This document shows, in pieces, positions 8,393-16,840 of a stretch of 64,000 nt of DNA; positions within the stretch are counted from its first letter, which is position 1; the number at the start of each line of letters is the position of its first letter. Location: contig JADJEU010000001.1 of the NCBI GenBank assembly GCA_016709005.1, forward strand, positions 124,001 through 188,000. The letters run 5' to 3'. Origin of the DNA: Crocinitomicaceae bacterium (GTDB lineage: Bacteria; Bacteroidota; Bacteroidia; Flavobacteriales_D; Crocinitomicaceae). The notes under the pieces were generated by a model. The model saw nothing but the letters and a program-made list of their open reading frames with translations. It was not told the origin of the DNA and made no database searches. Position numbers and translations under genes: made by a program.

Positions 8393-9863
8393 CAATAATA
8401 TTTTCTTTTCTTAACTGATGAATCACTGCATCAGGTTCAAAACCAATTGCAGTATCGATCCATTTAAGTGCTTCTGTATATTTTCCTTTGCGATATAGGT
8501 AAGTAGAATATTCGCTGTAGGCGTCTGCTATAAAATCAGAAATTTCGTCCAAATCAGCTTCTGGATTGGTTAAAAGAGATTCCATTAAACGAAGGTATTT
8601 CTCACCGTTTTCAAAATCACTTTCTGAAAAATATTCGCCGGCTAGCACGGCGTACAATCCTATTTCAAAATTCAAAAAGCGGGGAGACTCATGCAAGAAA
8701 GGGTATTTGGTGGCATATTCCAAAACTTGTTCGCCCACCAATTCTTCTGCAAATTGAAACTTTCCAATTGAGTTAATAATGCACGTAGCCAATAAATCTT
8801 CTACACTTTTATCCAGTGGATTTAATGCATAGCTGGTTTCTGCGGCGGCTAACGACTCGTCATATTTTCCACGATTGTGATGCCAGATTGCTTTCGTTTT
8901 CTCAATCGATGCCTGAAATAATTTTTGAGAATTTTCGTCGAGATTAAGTTTGACTAAAACTTCAGAACTATCTACAAATACTAAATCACGGCGTGTAATC
9001 AATGCATCATTGACAATGAATCCAAAGTTATTGAGCGCTCGTTGTTTTTCTGATTTTTCACCACAAATTGCATAATAACGTGTGAGGTAATCAATCATGT
9101 CAATATTGTCAAGTTCTGTAGATGCAATCAATTCAGCAAGTGTACTTCCTTCAATCAAATCAAGTGTCGGTCCCTGATAGAATTGCCGCGCACGTTTCAG
9201 GCAGGCCAGCGCCTCTTTGTGTTTTTTTCGATCCGATAAATAAAGCGAGCGATTGATGAGTTGTAACCCAACGATACCATCAAAATCCAATTCTTCATTG
9301 GTGTAAAAATATTCGGTGATAATAACATCAATCCCTTTTAATTTGACTTCCTGTTGCGATACCTTGCCAATGTTAACGAGATAGCTGACGGCTTCTAGTT
9401 TTGTGTGCTCGGTCCATACATAGACGCCGTTTTTTTCACTCGTTGATTCAATTCCAATTTTATACGATTCGGGATATGCTACTAAATAGACGTGCTGCGG
9501 AACTTCGACAATGGAATAAGGAATATTGAGTTGATCAAAAATGATAGCAAACAAAGCTGTTCCGGTAACACAGTTAAAGTGGTTATCTGAATTCAATTCC
9601 GGAAAAAAGGCATAGAGATAATAGTTCTGAAGATATTTTTTTTTGGTGAGCGTGTAGATTTTTTTTACGCGTTTGGTCGCCGCTTGTGAATCAAATTCTC
9701 TCAGTTCATAGATAAACGATTTGAGTTCTTTTTTGAATTTAGCAGCATTGGCATCTGGAATAACCTCATACAGGAGATCAACCTGCTGTTCAAACGAATA
9801 TTTGGTGCCAAATCCAGTCAGGCAAAAAAGCGTTAAAAAGCAGATTGTCAGTAGCTTTTTCAA
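8382..9863 (-). CDS. Secreted transglutaminase-like/TPR protein
   Basis: The 493-residue protein starts with a signal peptide (MKKLLTICFLTLFCLTGFG). The N-terminal half contains FNCVTGTALFAIIFDQLNIPY with Cys98 and PQHVYLVAY with His124, the Cys/His arrangement of transglutaminase-like and SirB1-like domains. The C-terminal half is alpha-helical with TPR-like repeats (for example YDESLAAAETSYALNPLDKSVE and YTEALKWIDTAIGFEPDA). It is probably periplasmic or surface-associated; whether it is a protease, an acyl-enzyme or inactive cannot be told. A promoter box lies 23 bases upstream. Confidence 0.65.
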   Translation of the reverse strand: MKKLLTICFLTLFCLTGFGTKYSFEQQVDLLYEVIPDANAAKFKKELKSFIYELREFDSQAATKRVKKIYTLTKKKYLQNYYLYAFFPELNSDNHFNCVTGTALFAIIFDQLNIPYSIVEVPQHVYLVAYPESYKIGIESTSEKNGVYVWTEHTKLEAVSYLVNIGKVSQQEVKLKGIDVIITEYFYTNEELDFDGIVGLQLINRSLYLSDRKKHKEALACLKRARQFYQGPTLDLIEGSTLAELIASTELDNIDMIDYLTRYYAICGEKSEKQRALNNFGFIVNDALITRRDLVFVDSSEVLVKLNLDENSQKLFQASIEKTKAIWHHNRGKYDESLAAAETSYALNPLDKSVEDLLATCIINSIGKFQFAEELVGEQVLEYATKYPFLHESPRFLNFEIGLYAVLAGEYFSESDFENGEKYLRLMESLLTNPEADLDEISDFIADAYSEYSTYLYRKGKYTEALKWIDTAIGFEPDAVIHQLRKENIIAKL

Positions 9864-9885
9864 TACGATAGAAAAGAGTTCTCTT

Positions 9886-9893
9886 CAAAAGTA
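9886..9893 (-). promoter_or_regulatory. Candidate -7 box for the transglutaminase-like gene
   Basis: On the minus strand the sequence reads TACTTTTG, a match to TAnnTTTG, 22 bases before the ATG at 9863. Confidence 0.45.
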
Positions 9894-9902
9894 TGAACTT
9901 TT

Positions 9903-9977
9903 ATGAAACCTTTTAGAACCTTTCCCGTTAAAGTAGATGTAAACGGATCAATTATACGATTACAGGTTAAGGGTTAG
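9903..9977 (+). CDS. Possible 24-residue small protein directly followed by a terminator
   Basis: An ATG at 9903 opens a short frame of 24 codons, MKPFRTFPVKVDVNGSIIRL followed by QVKG, whose TAG shares its last base with the stem of a strong hairpin terminator. The alternation of hydrophobic and charged residues (VKVDVNGSIIRLQV) looks like a beta-hairpin, which is more protein-like than random. No Shine-Dalgarno is visible, but that is normal for this group, and no clear promoter was found. It could equally be part of a small RNA ending at the same terminator. Confidence 0.3.
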   Translation: MKPFRTFPVKVDVNGSIIRLQVKG

Positions 9978-10006
9978 AGGCCATCTGAGGAGGTGGCCTC
10001 TTTTTT
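9977..10006 (+). terminator. Rho-independent terminator
   Basis: GAGGCCA (9977-9983) pairs with TGGCCTC (9994-10000) around a ten-base loop and is followed by six T on the plus strand. The only plus-strand candidate it could serve is the small frame or RNA just upstream, because the long gene before it is on the other strand. Confidence 0.75.
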
Positions 10007-10035
10007 GTTTTATTTTGTCAAAGGCAAACTAAAAC

Positions 10036-10109
10036 ATCCCGATCGCGAAGCCTGGATCGGGATCTGTTGAATGATGACGGAATTGGTAGGGGCGAATTTT
10101 CATTCGCCC
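10036..10109. repeat. Two palindromic intergenic repeats
   Basis: Two separate inverted repeats stand side by side: ATCCCGATC (10036-10044) with GATCGGGAT (10055-10063), and GGGCGAAT (10090-10097) with ATTCGCCC (10102-10109). Neither has a T-tract, so they are more like dispersed palindromic units than terminators. Confidence 0.6.
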
Positions 10110-10135
10110 ATGGAGTGTAAGCAACCTTACTTTAT

Positions 10136-10143
10136 TATCTTTG
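10136..10143 (+). promoter_or_regulatory. Candidate -7 box for the small lipoprotein gene
   Basis: TATCTTTG matches TAnnTTTG and ends five bases before the ATG at 10149, which predicts a leaderless or near-leaderless transcript. Confidence 0.4.
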
Positions 10144-10148
10144 AATAG

Positions 10149-10535
10149 ATGCGAAACCTCTTCATCCTATTTATAATTTCATTGGTTGCAATCTCCTGCA
10201 AAAAAGAACCTGTGCTCACAGCGGCACCTTCTTTGGTTGGAACTTGGAGACATTATTCTGCTGCCGGTACATGGCATACCATTATCATTTCTGACAACGG
10301 TGAAGGTAATATGGAGTATGGCGTTGATGGTAAGTCTAGCGGTTATACTGAAACCCGCGCCTGGTATCTGAAAGAGAATACGCTCTATTTTGGCAAGCTC
10401 ACGCTCAACGGGGATCTTTATGAAGTTATTGATTATCCCGTTCTGAGCTCATCAGAGACCATCGAACTTTTTGATACACTCCATGCCGGAAAAAAATACA
10501 TGCGATTGGATAAAGGGATTTATGTGGAGATTTGA
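10149..10535 (+). CDS. Small lipocalin-like lipoprotein
   Basis: The 128-residue product has a lipoprotein signal (SLVAISC) followed by KKEP, so it is lipid-anchored. The mature part begins SLVGTWRHYSAAGTWHTIIISDNGEG and alternates short beta-strands, the pattern of the lipocalin-like domains common in Bacteroidota lipoproteins (GTW near the start, W-Y-L later). No catalytic or ligand residues can be named. It is a single gene between the repeat-rich spacer and the cytochrome gene. Confidence 0.6.
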   Translation: MRNLFILFIISLVAISCKKEPVLTAAPSLVGTWRHYSAAGTWHTIIISDNGEGNMEYGVDGKSSGYTETRAWYLKENTLYFGKLTLNGDLYEVIDYPVLSSSETIELFDTLHAGKKYMRLDKGIYVEI

Positions 10536-10567
10536 TAAAAATCAGTTTTCATTTCGCACTACTTGCG

Positions 10568-10575
10568 TAGCTTTG
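10568..10575 (+). promoter_or_regulatory. Candidate -7 box for the cytochrome c gene
   Basis: TAGCTTTG matches TAnnTTTG and lies 20 bases before the preferred ATG at 10596. This supports that ATG over the upstream in-frame TTG at 10563, which would lie before the box. Confidence 0.45.
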
Positions 10576-10595
10576 TTCTAGAAATACTCCACAAC

Positions 10596-11018
10596 ATGAA
10601 AGTCTTTTATTGTTCTCTGCTTTTGTCTTCTTTTATTTTTTCTTGCGCTGAAGGCGATCCCAATGCTATCAACGATGTATATGGTGATTCAGAATCTTCA
10701 CAAAAATACGCGGCTGGTGAAGAAGTCTATACGAAGAATTGTATTGCTTGTCATCAATCAGAAGGCGAAGGAGTAAAGGGTGCTTTTCCACCTTTGGCTA
10801 AATCAGATTATTTGCTTGCAGATAAAAATCGCGCAATCAAACAAATCATCAATGGTTCAAGTGGTGAAATGGTTGTTAACGGTGAAACCTATAACAGCAT
10901 CATGCCGCCTCAACCTGTAAACGATGAAGAGATCAGAGATGTAATGAATTATATTCTGAACTCCTGGGGGAATAACGGAGGTGAGGTGACACTTGAAGAA
11001 GTGAAGGCGCAGCGTTAG
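10596..11018 (+). CDS. Cytochrome c lipoprotein
   Basis: From the ATG at 10596 the product is 140 residues with a lipobox (FIFSC, Cys17), a c-type haem attachment site CIACH (49-53) and a candidate axial Met in SIMPPQ (Met103). It is a monohaem class I cytochrome c anchored in the envelope, where it should carry electrons to or from a periplasmic partner. The spacing and the sequence GAFPPLAKSDYL are typical of the single-haem cytochromes found next to copper nitrite reductases or oxidases, but no such partner is in the window. Confidence 0.85.
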   Translation: MKVFYCSLLLSSFIFSCAEGDPNAINDVYGDSESSQKYAAGEEVYTKNCIACHQSEGEGVKGAFPPLAKSDYLLADKNRAIKQIINGSSGEMVVNGETYNSIMPPQPVNDEEIRDVMNYILNSWGNNGGEVTLEEVKAQR

Positions 11019-11062
11019 AGGGAGTAAATTACAAATTCAAATTCACACTATACGATTCTCCT

Positions 11063-11162
11063 CGGGCACTTCGGCTCCGCTCAGTGACCCTTAGCGAGTC
11101 TTCGCTGCAATGTTGGCAGAACTCATGAATAGAACCGGTGGTTGAGCGTAGCCGAAACCACA
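11063..11162. repeat. Inverted pair of a dispersed GCTCA-type repeat
   Basis: The left copy at about 11063-11090 contains CACTTCGGCTCCGCTCAGTG. The right copy at 11137-11162 reads, on the other strand, TTTCGGCTACGCTCAACCAC. They share TTCGGCTnCGCTCA and face each other within the cytochrome-folD spacer. A copy of the same family, GAAGTCGAAGTGC in reverse, sits inside menC. Confidence 0.6.
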
Positions 11163-11207
11163 TCGCTCATAACTTTTGAATTTTGTATTTTGAATTTCAT
11201 TTTTAAT

Positions 11208-11215
11208 TAGCTTTG
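11208..11215 (+). promoter_or_regulatory. Candidate promoter for folD
   Basis: TAGCTTTG matches the -7 box; a TTG lies 22 bases upstream at 11183-11185. The TTG at the end of the box itself (11213) is an in-frame start candidate, but the box makes the ATG at 11240 the better start. Confidence 0.45.
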
Positions 11216-11239
11216 AGAGAAACCTCAAATACCCATTCT

Positions 11240-12115
11240 ATGATTCTTCTTGACGGCAATAAAACTTCAGATGACATTAAATTGGAAATCGCTCAGCGCG
11301 TTGAACAATTGAAATCAGATGGAAAAAAAGTTCCGCATCTGGCAGCCGTGATTGTTGGGAATAATGGTGCAAGCCTAACCTATGTGAATGCAAAGGTAAA
11401 GGCTTGCGAAAGAGTCGGATTTGAATCTTCTTTGATTGCCTTACCAGAAACTATTTCTGAAAAAGATTTGCTGGCGAAAATAGCCGAACTGAATAACGAT
11501 CCAAAAATTGACGGATACATTGTACAGCTTCCTTTACCAAAACATATTGATGAACATAAAGTGACCTTAGCAGTTGCACCTTCTAAAGATGTGGATGGAT
11601 TTCATCCTGAAAACTTAGGAAGAATGGTTTTGAATTTGCCTTGTTTTTTACCAGCGACTCCGGCAGGAATTTTACAACTGTTAGAACGTTATAATGTAGA
11701 TACATCGGGTAAGTCATGTGTAGTGGTTGGTCGATCACACATTGTGGGATCACCTATGAGTATTCTGATGGCGCGTAATACCAAAATTGGAAATTGCACT
11801 GTGACGCTGACTCATTCCAAAACAAAAAATCTGAAAGAACTTTGTCAGAATGCGGATATCATTATTGCTGCTTTGGGTAAACCTGAATTCCTTACTGCCG
11901 ATATGGTAAAACAAGGAGCGGTAGTAGTTGATGTTGGTATAACTCGCGTCGATGATCCAACCAAAAAATCAGGATTCAGATTGTTAGGAGATGTTAAATT
12001 TGACGAGGTCGCTCCTAAATGTTCGTACATTACTCCAGTGCCCGGTGGAGTTGGTCCAATGACGATTGCTTCGCTCATGCTCAACACGCTTCAGGCGGTT
12101 GAGATGAGATCATGA
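11240..12115 (+). CDS. folD: Bifunctional methylenetetrahydrofolate dehydrogenase/cyclohydrolase FolD
   Basis: FolD interconverts methylene-, methenyl- and 10-formyl-tetrahydrofolate with NADP. From ATG 11240 it has 291 residues, the usual size. Seen in order are TYVNAKVKACE with the catalytic Lys, DGYIVQLPLPKHI, KDVDGFHPENLG, PATPAGI, the Rossmann segment CVVVGRSHIVGSPM and the signature PVPGGVGPMTIASLM near the end. It is a lone gene behind its own promoter, ending ten bases from the convergent GH3 gene. Confidence 0.95.
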   Translation: MILLDGNKTSDDIKLEIAQRVEQLKSDGKKVPHLAAVIVGNNGASLTYVNAKVKACERVGFESSLIALPETISEKDLLAKIAELNNDPKIDGYIVQLPLPKHIDEHKVTLAVAPSKDVDGFHPENLGRMVLNLPCFLPATPAGILQLLERYNVDTSGKSCVVVGRSHIVGSPMSILMARNTKIGNCTVTLTHSKTKNLKELCQNADIIIAALGKPEFLTADMVKQGAVVVDVGITRVDDPTKKSGFRLLGDVKFDEVAPKCSYITPVPGGVGPMTIASLMLNTLQAVEMRS

Positions 12116-12125
12116 AGTATAAATC

Positions 12126-13682
12126 TTACCCAACCAAAAACCAAGGGTGGCTTTTAGGCTCCAAAATCGAAACGTACTCTGCCCAATCATCTGCCATTTT
12201 ACCTTTTAATACGCGCGGAAATTTATACTGCGAACCATACATGCCCTTGATCTCCATAAAATCATAGAATGCTTTTGTAGGCAAACATTTTAGTTTGATT
12301 TGTGTCAGCGCGTAACTTCTTTCGGTGCGATAATCATCGTTGAGTTGTGAAAGTTTTTCATCGATTAAAGCAATCACATCTTCTGCAATTACTTTGCTGT
12401 CACTTGCAATGTACCATTGATGGCCGTGTCCAAGATCATTCGTAAAACCTCTTACAGCAAATTCGCGAATGTCTAAATTGAGTTCGTAGGCAATTTGTGT
12501 AAGTGCTTCGGTCATGTTATCGACAGACAAATGCTCACCACAAAGACTTAAGAAATGTTTGGTGCGTCCCGTGATTTTTATTTTGTAGGTATCGAGACAT
12601 TTGAACTTAATGGTATCTCCAATCAAATAACGCCATGCGCCTGAATTGGTAGAAACCAAAAGTGCGTAGTCAACATCTTCAACAACTTCGTTAATGGTAA
12701 GACTGGTTTCATAGTCAATCAAATTTCCGTCACTGTCAAAGTGTTCTTCATTGAAAGGAATGAATTCAAAGTACACATCATTGCTCATCAATAAATGCAG
12801 TGAGTCTGAATCTGCAGGCTGATAAGCAAAAAATCCTTCCGAGGTTAAATAGGTGTCCAGATAAATAACTTGATTGTCTAACATGTGATTAAAACGAATC
12901 ATATACGGTTCAAAACTTACTCCGCCGTGAACATAGATTTTTAAGTTTGGCCACATTTGAAAAATAGAATCCAAACCATAATAATCTACAATACGCTGAA
13001 TCAAAATTTCAACCCACGCAGGTACACCGCATATGGCTCCAATGTCCCATTTGGGGGCTTGTTTCACAATCTCTTCAATTTTTTCTCCCCAATTATTTAA
13101 GGCTCTCGTTTTTTTATCTGGTTTTGAAAATGGGCTAAACCATGAAGGAACTTTTCCAGTTATAATTCCACTCAAGTCACCTTCAAACTGATTGTTGATT
13201 TTTGTGAGTTGCGTACTTCCTCCTAAAAACAAAATGTCTTTTTCATAGAACGAAGAATCAAAATCTATTTTTGAAAGTGAGAGTAATTGTTTGATACTTG
13301 TTTTGCGAATAGTTTGAACCATCTGTTTTGAAACCGGAATGCGTTTGCTGGAAGCCCCCGTTGTTCCTGATGTCAAAGCAAAGTTGCTGATGTGACCAGG
13401 CCAGGTTACATTTCCAATTCCGTTTAAAGTTTTATGCCAGAATTTTTTGAAAAGATAATCGTAATCGAAAATTGGAACTTGCTCTTGATACGCTTTCATA
13501 ATATCATCTGATTTCAAAATTTCTGAAAAATGATATTGCTGACCAAACTCTGTATTTTTTGCTTTGGCAAGTAATTTTCGCAACTGTTTTTCTTGCGCAG
13601 CCGAAGCTTCACGCTTTACCAGATTATTTAATTTGTAAGCATATTTCGTAGTGGTTTTCAAAACAGTTCCAAGTACAGCCAT
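12126..13682 (-). CDS. GH3 auxin-responsive promoter family protein
   Basis: The 518-residue protein is a GH3-family member of the acyl-adenylate superfamily. The nucleotide-binding motif FALTSGTTGASSKRIP is present (about residues 108-123), and later ISNSG-like VSTNSGAWRYLIGDTIKF and GRTKHFLSLCGEHLS. Plant GH3 enzymes join amino acids to hormones; the bacterial ones are common in Bacteroidota, with unknown acids and amines as substrates. There is no signal peptide, so it is cytoplasmic. It is convergent with folD and seems to be a single transcription unit. Confidence 0.85.
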   Translation of the reverse strand: MAVLGTVLKTTTKYAYKLNNLVKREASAAQEKQLRKLLAKAKNTEFGQQYHFSEILKSDDIMKAYQEQVPIFDYDYLFKKFWHKTLNGIGNVTWPGHISNFALTSGTTGASSKRIPVSKQMVQTIRKTSIKQLLSLSKIDFDSSFYEKDILFLGGSTQLTKINNQFEGDLSGIITGKVPSWFSPFSKPDKKTRALNNWGEKIEEIVKQAPKWDIGAICGVPAWVEILIQRIVDYYGLDSIFQMWPNLKIYVHGGVSFEPYMIRFNHMLDNQVIYLDTYLTSEGFFAYQPADSDSLHLLMSNDVYFEFIPFNEEHFDSDGNLIDYETSLTINEVVEDVDYALLVSTNSGAWRYLIGDTIKFKCLDTYKIKITGRTKHFLSLCGEHLSVDNMTEALTQIAYELNLDIREFAVRGFTNDLGHGHQWYIASDSKVIAEDVIALIDEKLSQLNDDYRTERSYALTQIKLKCLPTKAFYDFMEIKGMYGSQYKFPRVLKGKMADDWAEYVSILEPKSHPWFLVG

Positions 13683-13850
13683 ATTTATCTTTTTGGTTCA
13701 CAACGAAATTAGATGCATGCCTTTACCAGAAAAGAAACACATCACTAACGAATCGTAAAGGCAATGTTATGTGAGGTGAAATGCTTTTGGTGATGAGGGT
13801 TTTAAGTGGTTGATGATTTATGAACAGGGAAGGTTGATAAGTGGTTTTAT

Positions 13851-13882
13851 CCCATCTAAATCTTCCCAAAGGGAAGACTTTT
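13851..13882. repeat. Divergent copy of the DUF559-associated palindromic repeat
   Basis: The sequence CCCATCTAAATCTTCCCAAA followed by GGGAAGACTTTT has the same layout as the repeats at 34747 and 38761 (CC-CTAAATCCCTCC, short loop, GGAGGGACTTT), with the stem changed to CTTCCC/GGGAAG. Compensating changes on both arms suggest selection for the hairpin. It lies alone in the 500-base GH3-FG-GAP spacer. Confidence 0.55.
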
Positions 13883-13922
13883 GTCTTGGTATGGCGTTGA
13901 CATTTTACTTTTCTTTCGAAGG

Positions 13923-13981
13923 TGTCATTTCGACAGAGGTATGCGCTTAATTGCGCAGATCGACGAGAAATCTCGTTGATT
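13923..13981. repeat. Dispersed repeat of the GTCATTTCGA...GAGAAATCTC type
   Basis: The unit begins TGTCATTTCGACAGAGG and ends CGACGAGAAATCTCG. The same two blocks recur at 21307-21345. Apart from this and the repeat at 13851, the 13683-14181 spacer holds nothing else I can recognise. Confidence 0.6.
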
Positions 13982-14181
13982 TGAAGCGTTAGCGAAAGAG
14001 ATGAATCACAGTATGTTGAAATTTTGCAAAAACTTTATTTGGAGAGTATCAACGGTAGAGCAAAAAAATAAATCTTTGACAAGGGCGGTCGAATTTTAAT
14101 CATACTGTTTAGGATATCTTTTCATTTTTGGTAATAATTTTATGTAAATTGTCGTTACATAAATCATCCCAGTTTATTCTA

Positions 14182-14562
14182 ATGATCAAAATTGTAAATA
14201 TTGCGCTTTTACTAATAAGTATGGTCGGTTTAAGTTTATTTTCTCAAAGTATTCAATTTGAGGAAATACTTCCACAAGCTCCAATGCCTGTGAATTTGGT
14301 TGAATTTGACTATGTGGCTCAAGGTGCTAGTGAATTTTCGGATGTTGACGGCGACGGTGATATTGATTTGATTATTTCTGGAAGTACTAGTTATGTTGGT
14401 CCATTAAATACAATTACTCGATTGTATTTAAATGATGGAGTAGGAAACTTTATTCTTGACAACAGTGCGACATTCACAGGTGTGCGATTAGGTACTGTAG
14501 ACTTTATTGATGTTGATGGGGATTCAGACGATGATCTACTAATTACAGGGCAAAAGTACTGA
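14182..14562 (+). CDS. FG-GAP/VCBS-repeat T9SS cargo protein, N-terminal part (frameshifted)
   Basis: The ATG at 14182 gives a clean signal peptide (MIKIVNIALLLISMVGLSLF). The mature protein is built of repeats of about 50-60 residues with the core LYLNDGxGNF and a calcium-loop-like DVDGDGDIDL, typical of FG-GAP/VCBS beta-propeller proteins. This frame ends early, at a GGG run (14548-14550): removing one G turns ITGQKY-stop into ITGKSTDGGSSGAIAELYKN and joins the next fragment. An in-frame TTG at 14128 is a less likely start. Confidence 0.8.
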   Translation: MIKIVNIALLLISMVGLSLFSQSIQFEEILPQAPMPVNLVEFDYVAQGASEFSDVDGDGDIDLIISGSTSYVGPLNTITRLYLNDGVGNFILDNSATFTGVRLGTVDFIDVDGDSDDDLLITGQKY

Positions 14563-14722
14563 CGGCGGTTCTTCTGGGGCCATAGCCGAATTATACAAAA
14601 ATGACAGCAATGGTAATTTTACGCTTTTTCTTAACCCATTCGAAACTGTTGCGTTAAGCTCAGTTGATTATGCTGATGTTGACGGTGACGATGATCTGGA
14701 TGTTTTAATTTCGGGTCTTAAT

Positions 14723-16789
14723 ATGTCAAGTGTTCGAACGACAAAGCTTTATTTGAACGACGGAATTGGCAACTTTTTAACTGACGTATCCAATTCATTT
14801 CCCGGTTTAGAATCGGGTGATGTTCAGTTTAATGATGTTGATGGAGATTCTGATTTTGACGTGATTATTTCGGGGTTAGGCAATAGTGGAGAATTAACTG
14901 AATTGTATTTAAATGATGGAATAGGAAATTTCACTCTTGATTTAGTTAATTCATTCATCGGTTTATATGAATGTTCACTTGCATTTATTGATGTTGAAAA
15001 TGATACTGATCCAGACTTAATAATCTCAGGAAGGACATCGGCTTTCCAGTCTGTATCCAAGTTATACAAGAATAACGGTTCAGGTGTGTTTACCGAGGAT
15101 TTGGGAATCTCGATTACTGGTCTTTGGTTGGGTGCGTTAGAGGCGTTCGATTTTAATGGGGATGGGTATGACGACTTTATTTCGTGCGGTGAAGATTATT
15201 TTTCCGGCAACAGAGTTGCAGAATTATACATTAACGATGGTTTTGGTGGATTTGATTTGGATAATTCAATTTGGTTCGAAAATGCAGCATATAGTGCTAT
15301 TTCTGTTTCAGATATAGATGGAGATAGTGATGCAGATGTTATTATTACTGGCCGTAATGAAATTAATCACAGCCTTACTCGGCTTTATATTAATGATGGA
15401 AATGCAAATTTCCGGTGGGCTTCACGAGTATTCGATGATGGCGTAGATTATAGTTCTTCAGACTTTGGAGATATAGATAATGATGGCGATGAAGATCTTA
15501 TTTTATTAGGTGCCCCTTCGTTGATTACAGATCAAGGAAAAACTGGCTTATACATAAATGATGGTTTTGGTAATTTCACTAGAGATACACTTGTACAGTT
15601 TGATGGAGTGATGCAGGGTGACGTCAAGTTTTTTGATGCTGACGAAGATACTGACCTTGATGTCATAATTTGCGGATGGGAAGGTACCTTTGGTGGACAC
15701 ATAGCAAAATTTTATGAAAATGATGGCACTGGAATGTTTATCGAAATTACCGGTTTGCCATTTGTGCCTGTAATTTTTTCCAGCCTAGATGTTGGTGATA
15801 TTGACAATGATAGTGACCTTGATGTTATAATTTGTGGTCGAAATATGTCGAATGATTCTCAAACAGAAGTGTACTTAAATGATGGATTTGGAAATTTCTC
15901 TTTTTTTAACGCCGGAATAATTGACATTCATAACGGCGTAGTTAAGTTGGTGGATATAAATAACGACAATGCATTAGACATTTTTGTTTCAGGATATAGC
16001 TCTGTTTCGCCTATGCCTGCAGTGTGGGTCGCAAAAATATATATAAATGATGGAATCGGTAATTTCTCGGAATTATCAAATCCTGAACTCGTTGGTTGGA
16101 GTGAAAGTGACGCTCAATTTGCAGATTTTGATTTAGACTACGATCTAGATTTGATTGTTTCAGGATATAATGGGGTGTTCAATCAAACAAAACTTTATAA
16201 AAATGATGGTAGTGGGATTTTTTCCGAATCATTATTATCGGCAAGTTTGCCTCAATTGCAAAGTTCTTCAATTTTATTTAATGACTTCGATCAGGATGGT
16301 TTACCAGACATTATAATTTCAGGAACTGACGGAGGTGTGAATTCAACGTCAATGTTTAAGAATGTTGGAGGTGTTGTGTTTTCAGAAGTAAATCCTGTTC
16401 CTTTTGATCAAGTTGAAAATGGATGTCTATCTTCTTCAGATGTAAATGGGGACGGCAGAATTGATGTTTTTATTACAGGCAGAGTTCGAACAAACTATGC
16501 CGTTGCTAAGATTTTCAGAAATATTACTACTGTTGGTTTGGAGCAACCAGTTTTGGAATTTTATTTTGGAATATTCCCTAATCCAACAGACGGATTAATA
16601 ACTATTTCGACTCCTCCAAACACCCCGGAAAGTCATCGAATATTGATTCATGATACTCATGGCAAAGTAATTTGTTGTTTTATTGTAGACAGTTATAACA
16701 CAATTGACCTATCAAATCTTCCTTCTGGGATTTATTATGTTACTCTTTCCAACGAGAATTCAGGAAGACAAAAGATAATTAAGTATTGA
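14723..16789 (+). CDS. FG-GAP/VCBS-repeat T9SS cargo protein, C-terminal part
   Basis: This continues the gene that starts at 14182; the frame is open from about 14551, and 14723 is merely its first ATG. It adds about ten more FG-GAP repeats (LYLNDGIGNF, DVDGDSDFDVIISG and variants, with an Asp-rich loop in each) and ends in a T9SS sorting domain: FGIFPNPTDGLITIS, then GIYYVTLSNENSGRQKIIKY. The whole protein is about 870 residues and should be exported and attached to the cell surface, where the Asp loops would bind calcium. Such propellers often serve in adhesion. No enzymatic domain is seen. Confidence 0.85.
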   Translation: MSSVRTTKLYLNDGIGNFLTDVSNSFPGLESGDVQFNDVDGDSDFDVIISGLGNSGELTELYLNDGIGNFTLDLVNSFIGLYECSLAFIDVENDTDPDLIISGRTSAFQSVSKLYKNNGSGVFTEDLGISITGLWLGALEAFDFNGDGYDDFISCGEDYFSGNRVAELYINDGFGGFDLDNSIWFENAAYSAISVSDIDGDSDADVIITGRNEINHSLTRLYINDGNANFRWASRVFDDGVDYSSSDFGDIDNDGDEDLILLGAPSLITDQGKTGLYINDGFGNFTRDTLVQFDGVMQGDVKFFDADEDTDLDVIICGWEGTFGGHIAKFYENDGTGMFIEITGLPFVPVIFSSLDVGDIDNDSDLDVIICGRNMSNDSQTEVYLNDGFGNFSFFNAGIIDIHNGVVKLVDINNDNALDIFVSGYSSVSPMPAVWVAKIYINDGIGNFSELSNPELVGWSESDAQFADFDLDYDLDLIVSGYNGVFNQTKLYKNDGSGIFSESLLSASLPQLQSSSILFNDFDQDGLPDIIISGTDGGVNSTSMFKNVGGVVFSEVNPVPFDQVENGCLSSSDVNGDGRIDVFITGRVRTNYAVAKIFRNITTVGLEQPVLEFYFGIFPNPTDGLITISTPPNTPESHRILIHDTHGKVICCFIVDSYNTIDLSNLPSGIYYVTLSNENSGRQKIIKY

Positions 16790-16840
16790 TGTATAAAATC
16801 CGTAACCAACCCTTTCAAATAATTCGCGTTATTATTTGCA

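Noticed and set aside
14182..16789. Repetitive region that could look like a tandem DNA repeat array
   Set aside because: The periodicity comes from FG-GAP protein repeats that diverge in DNA; there is no CRISPR-like constant repeat and spacer pattern.
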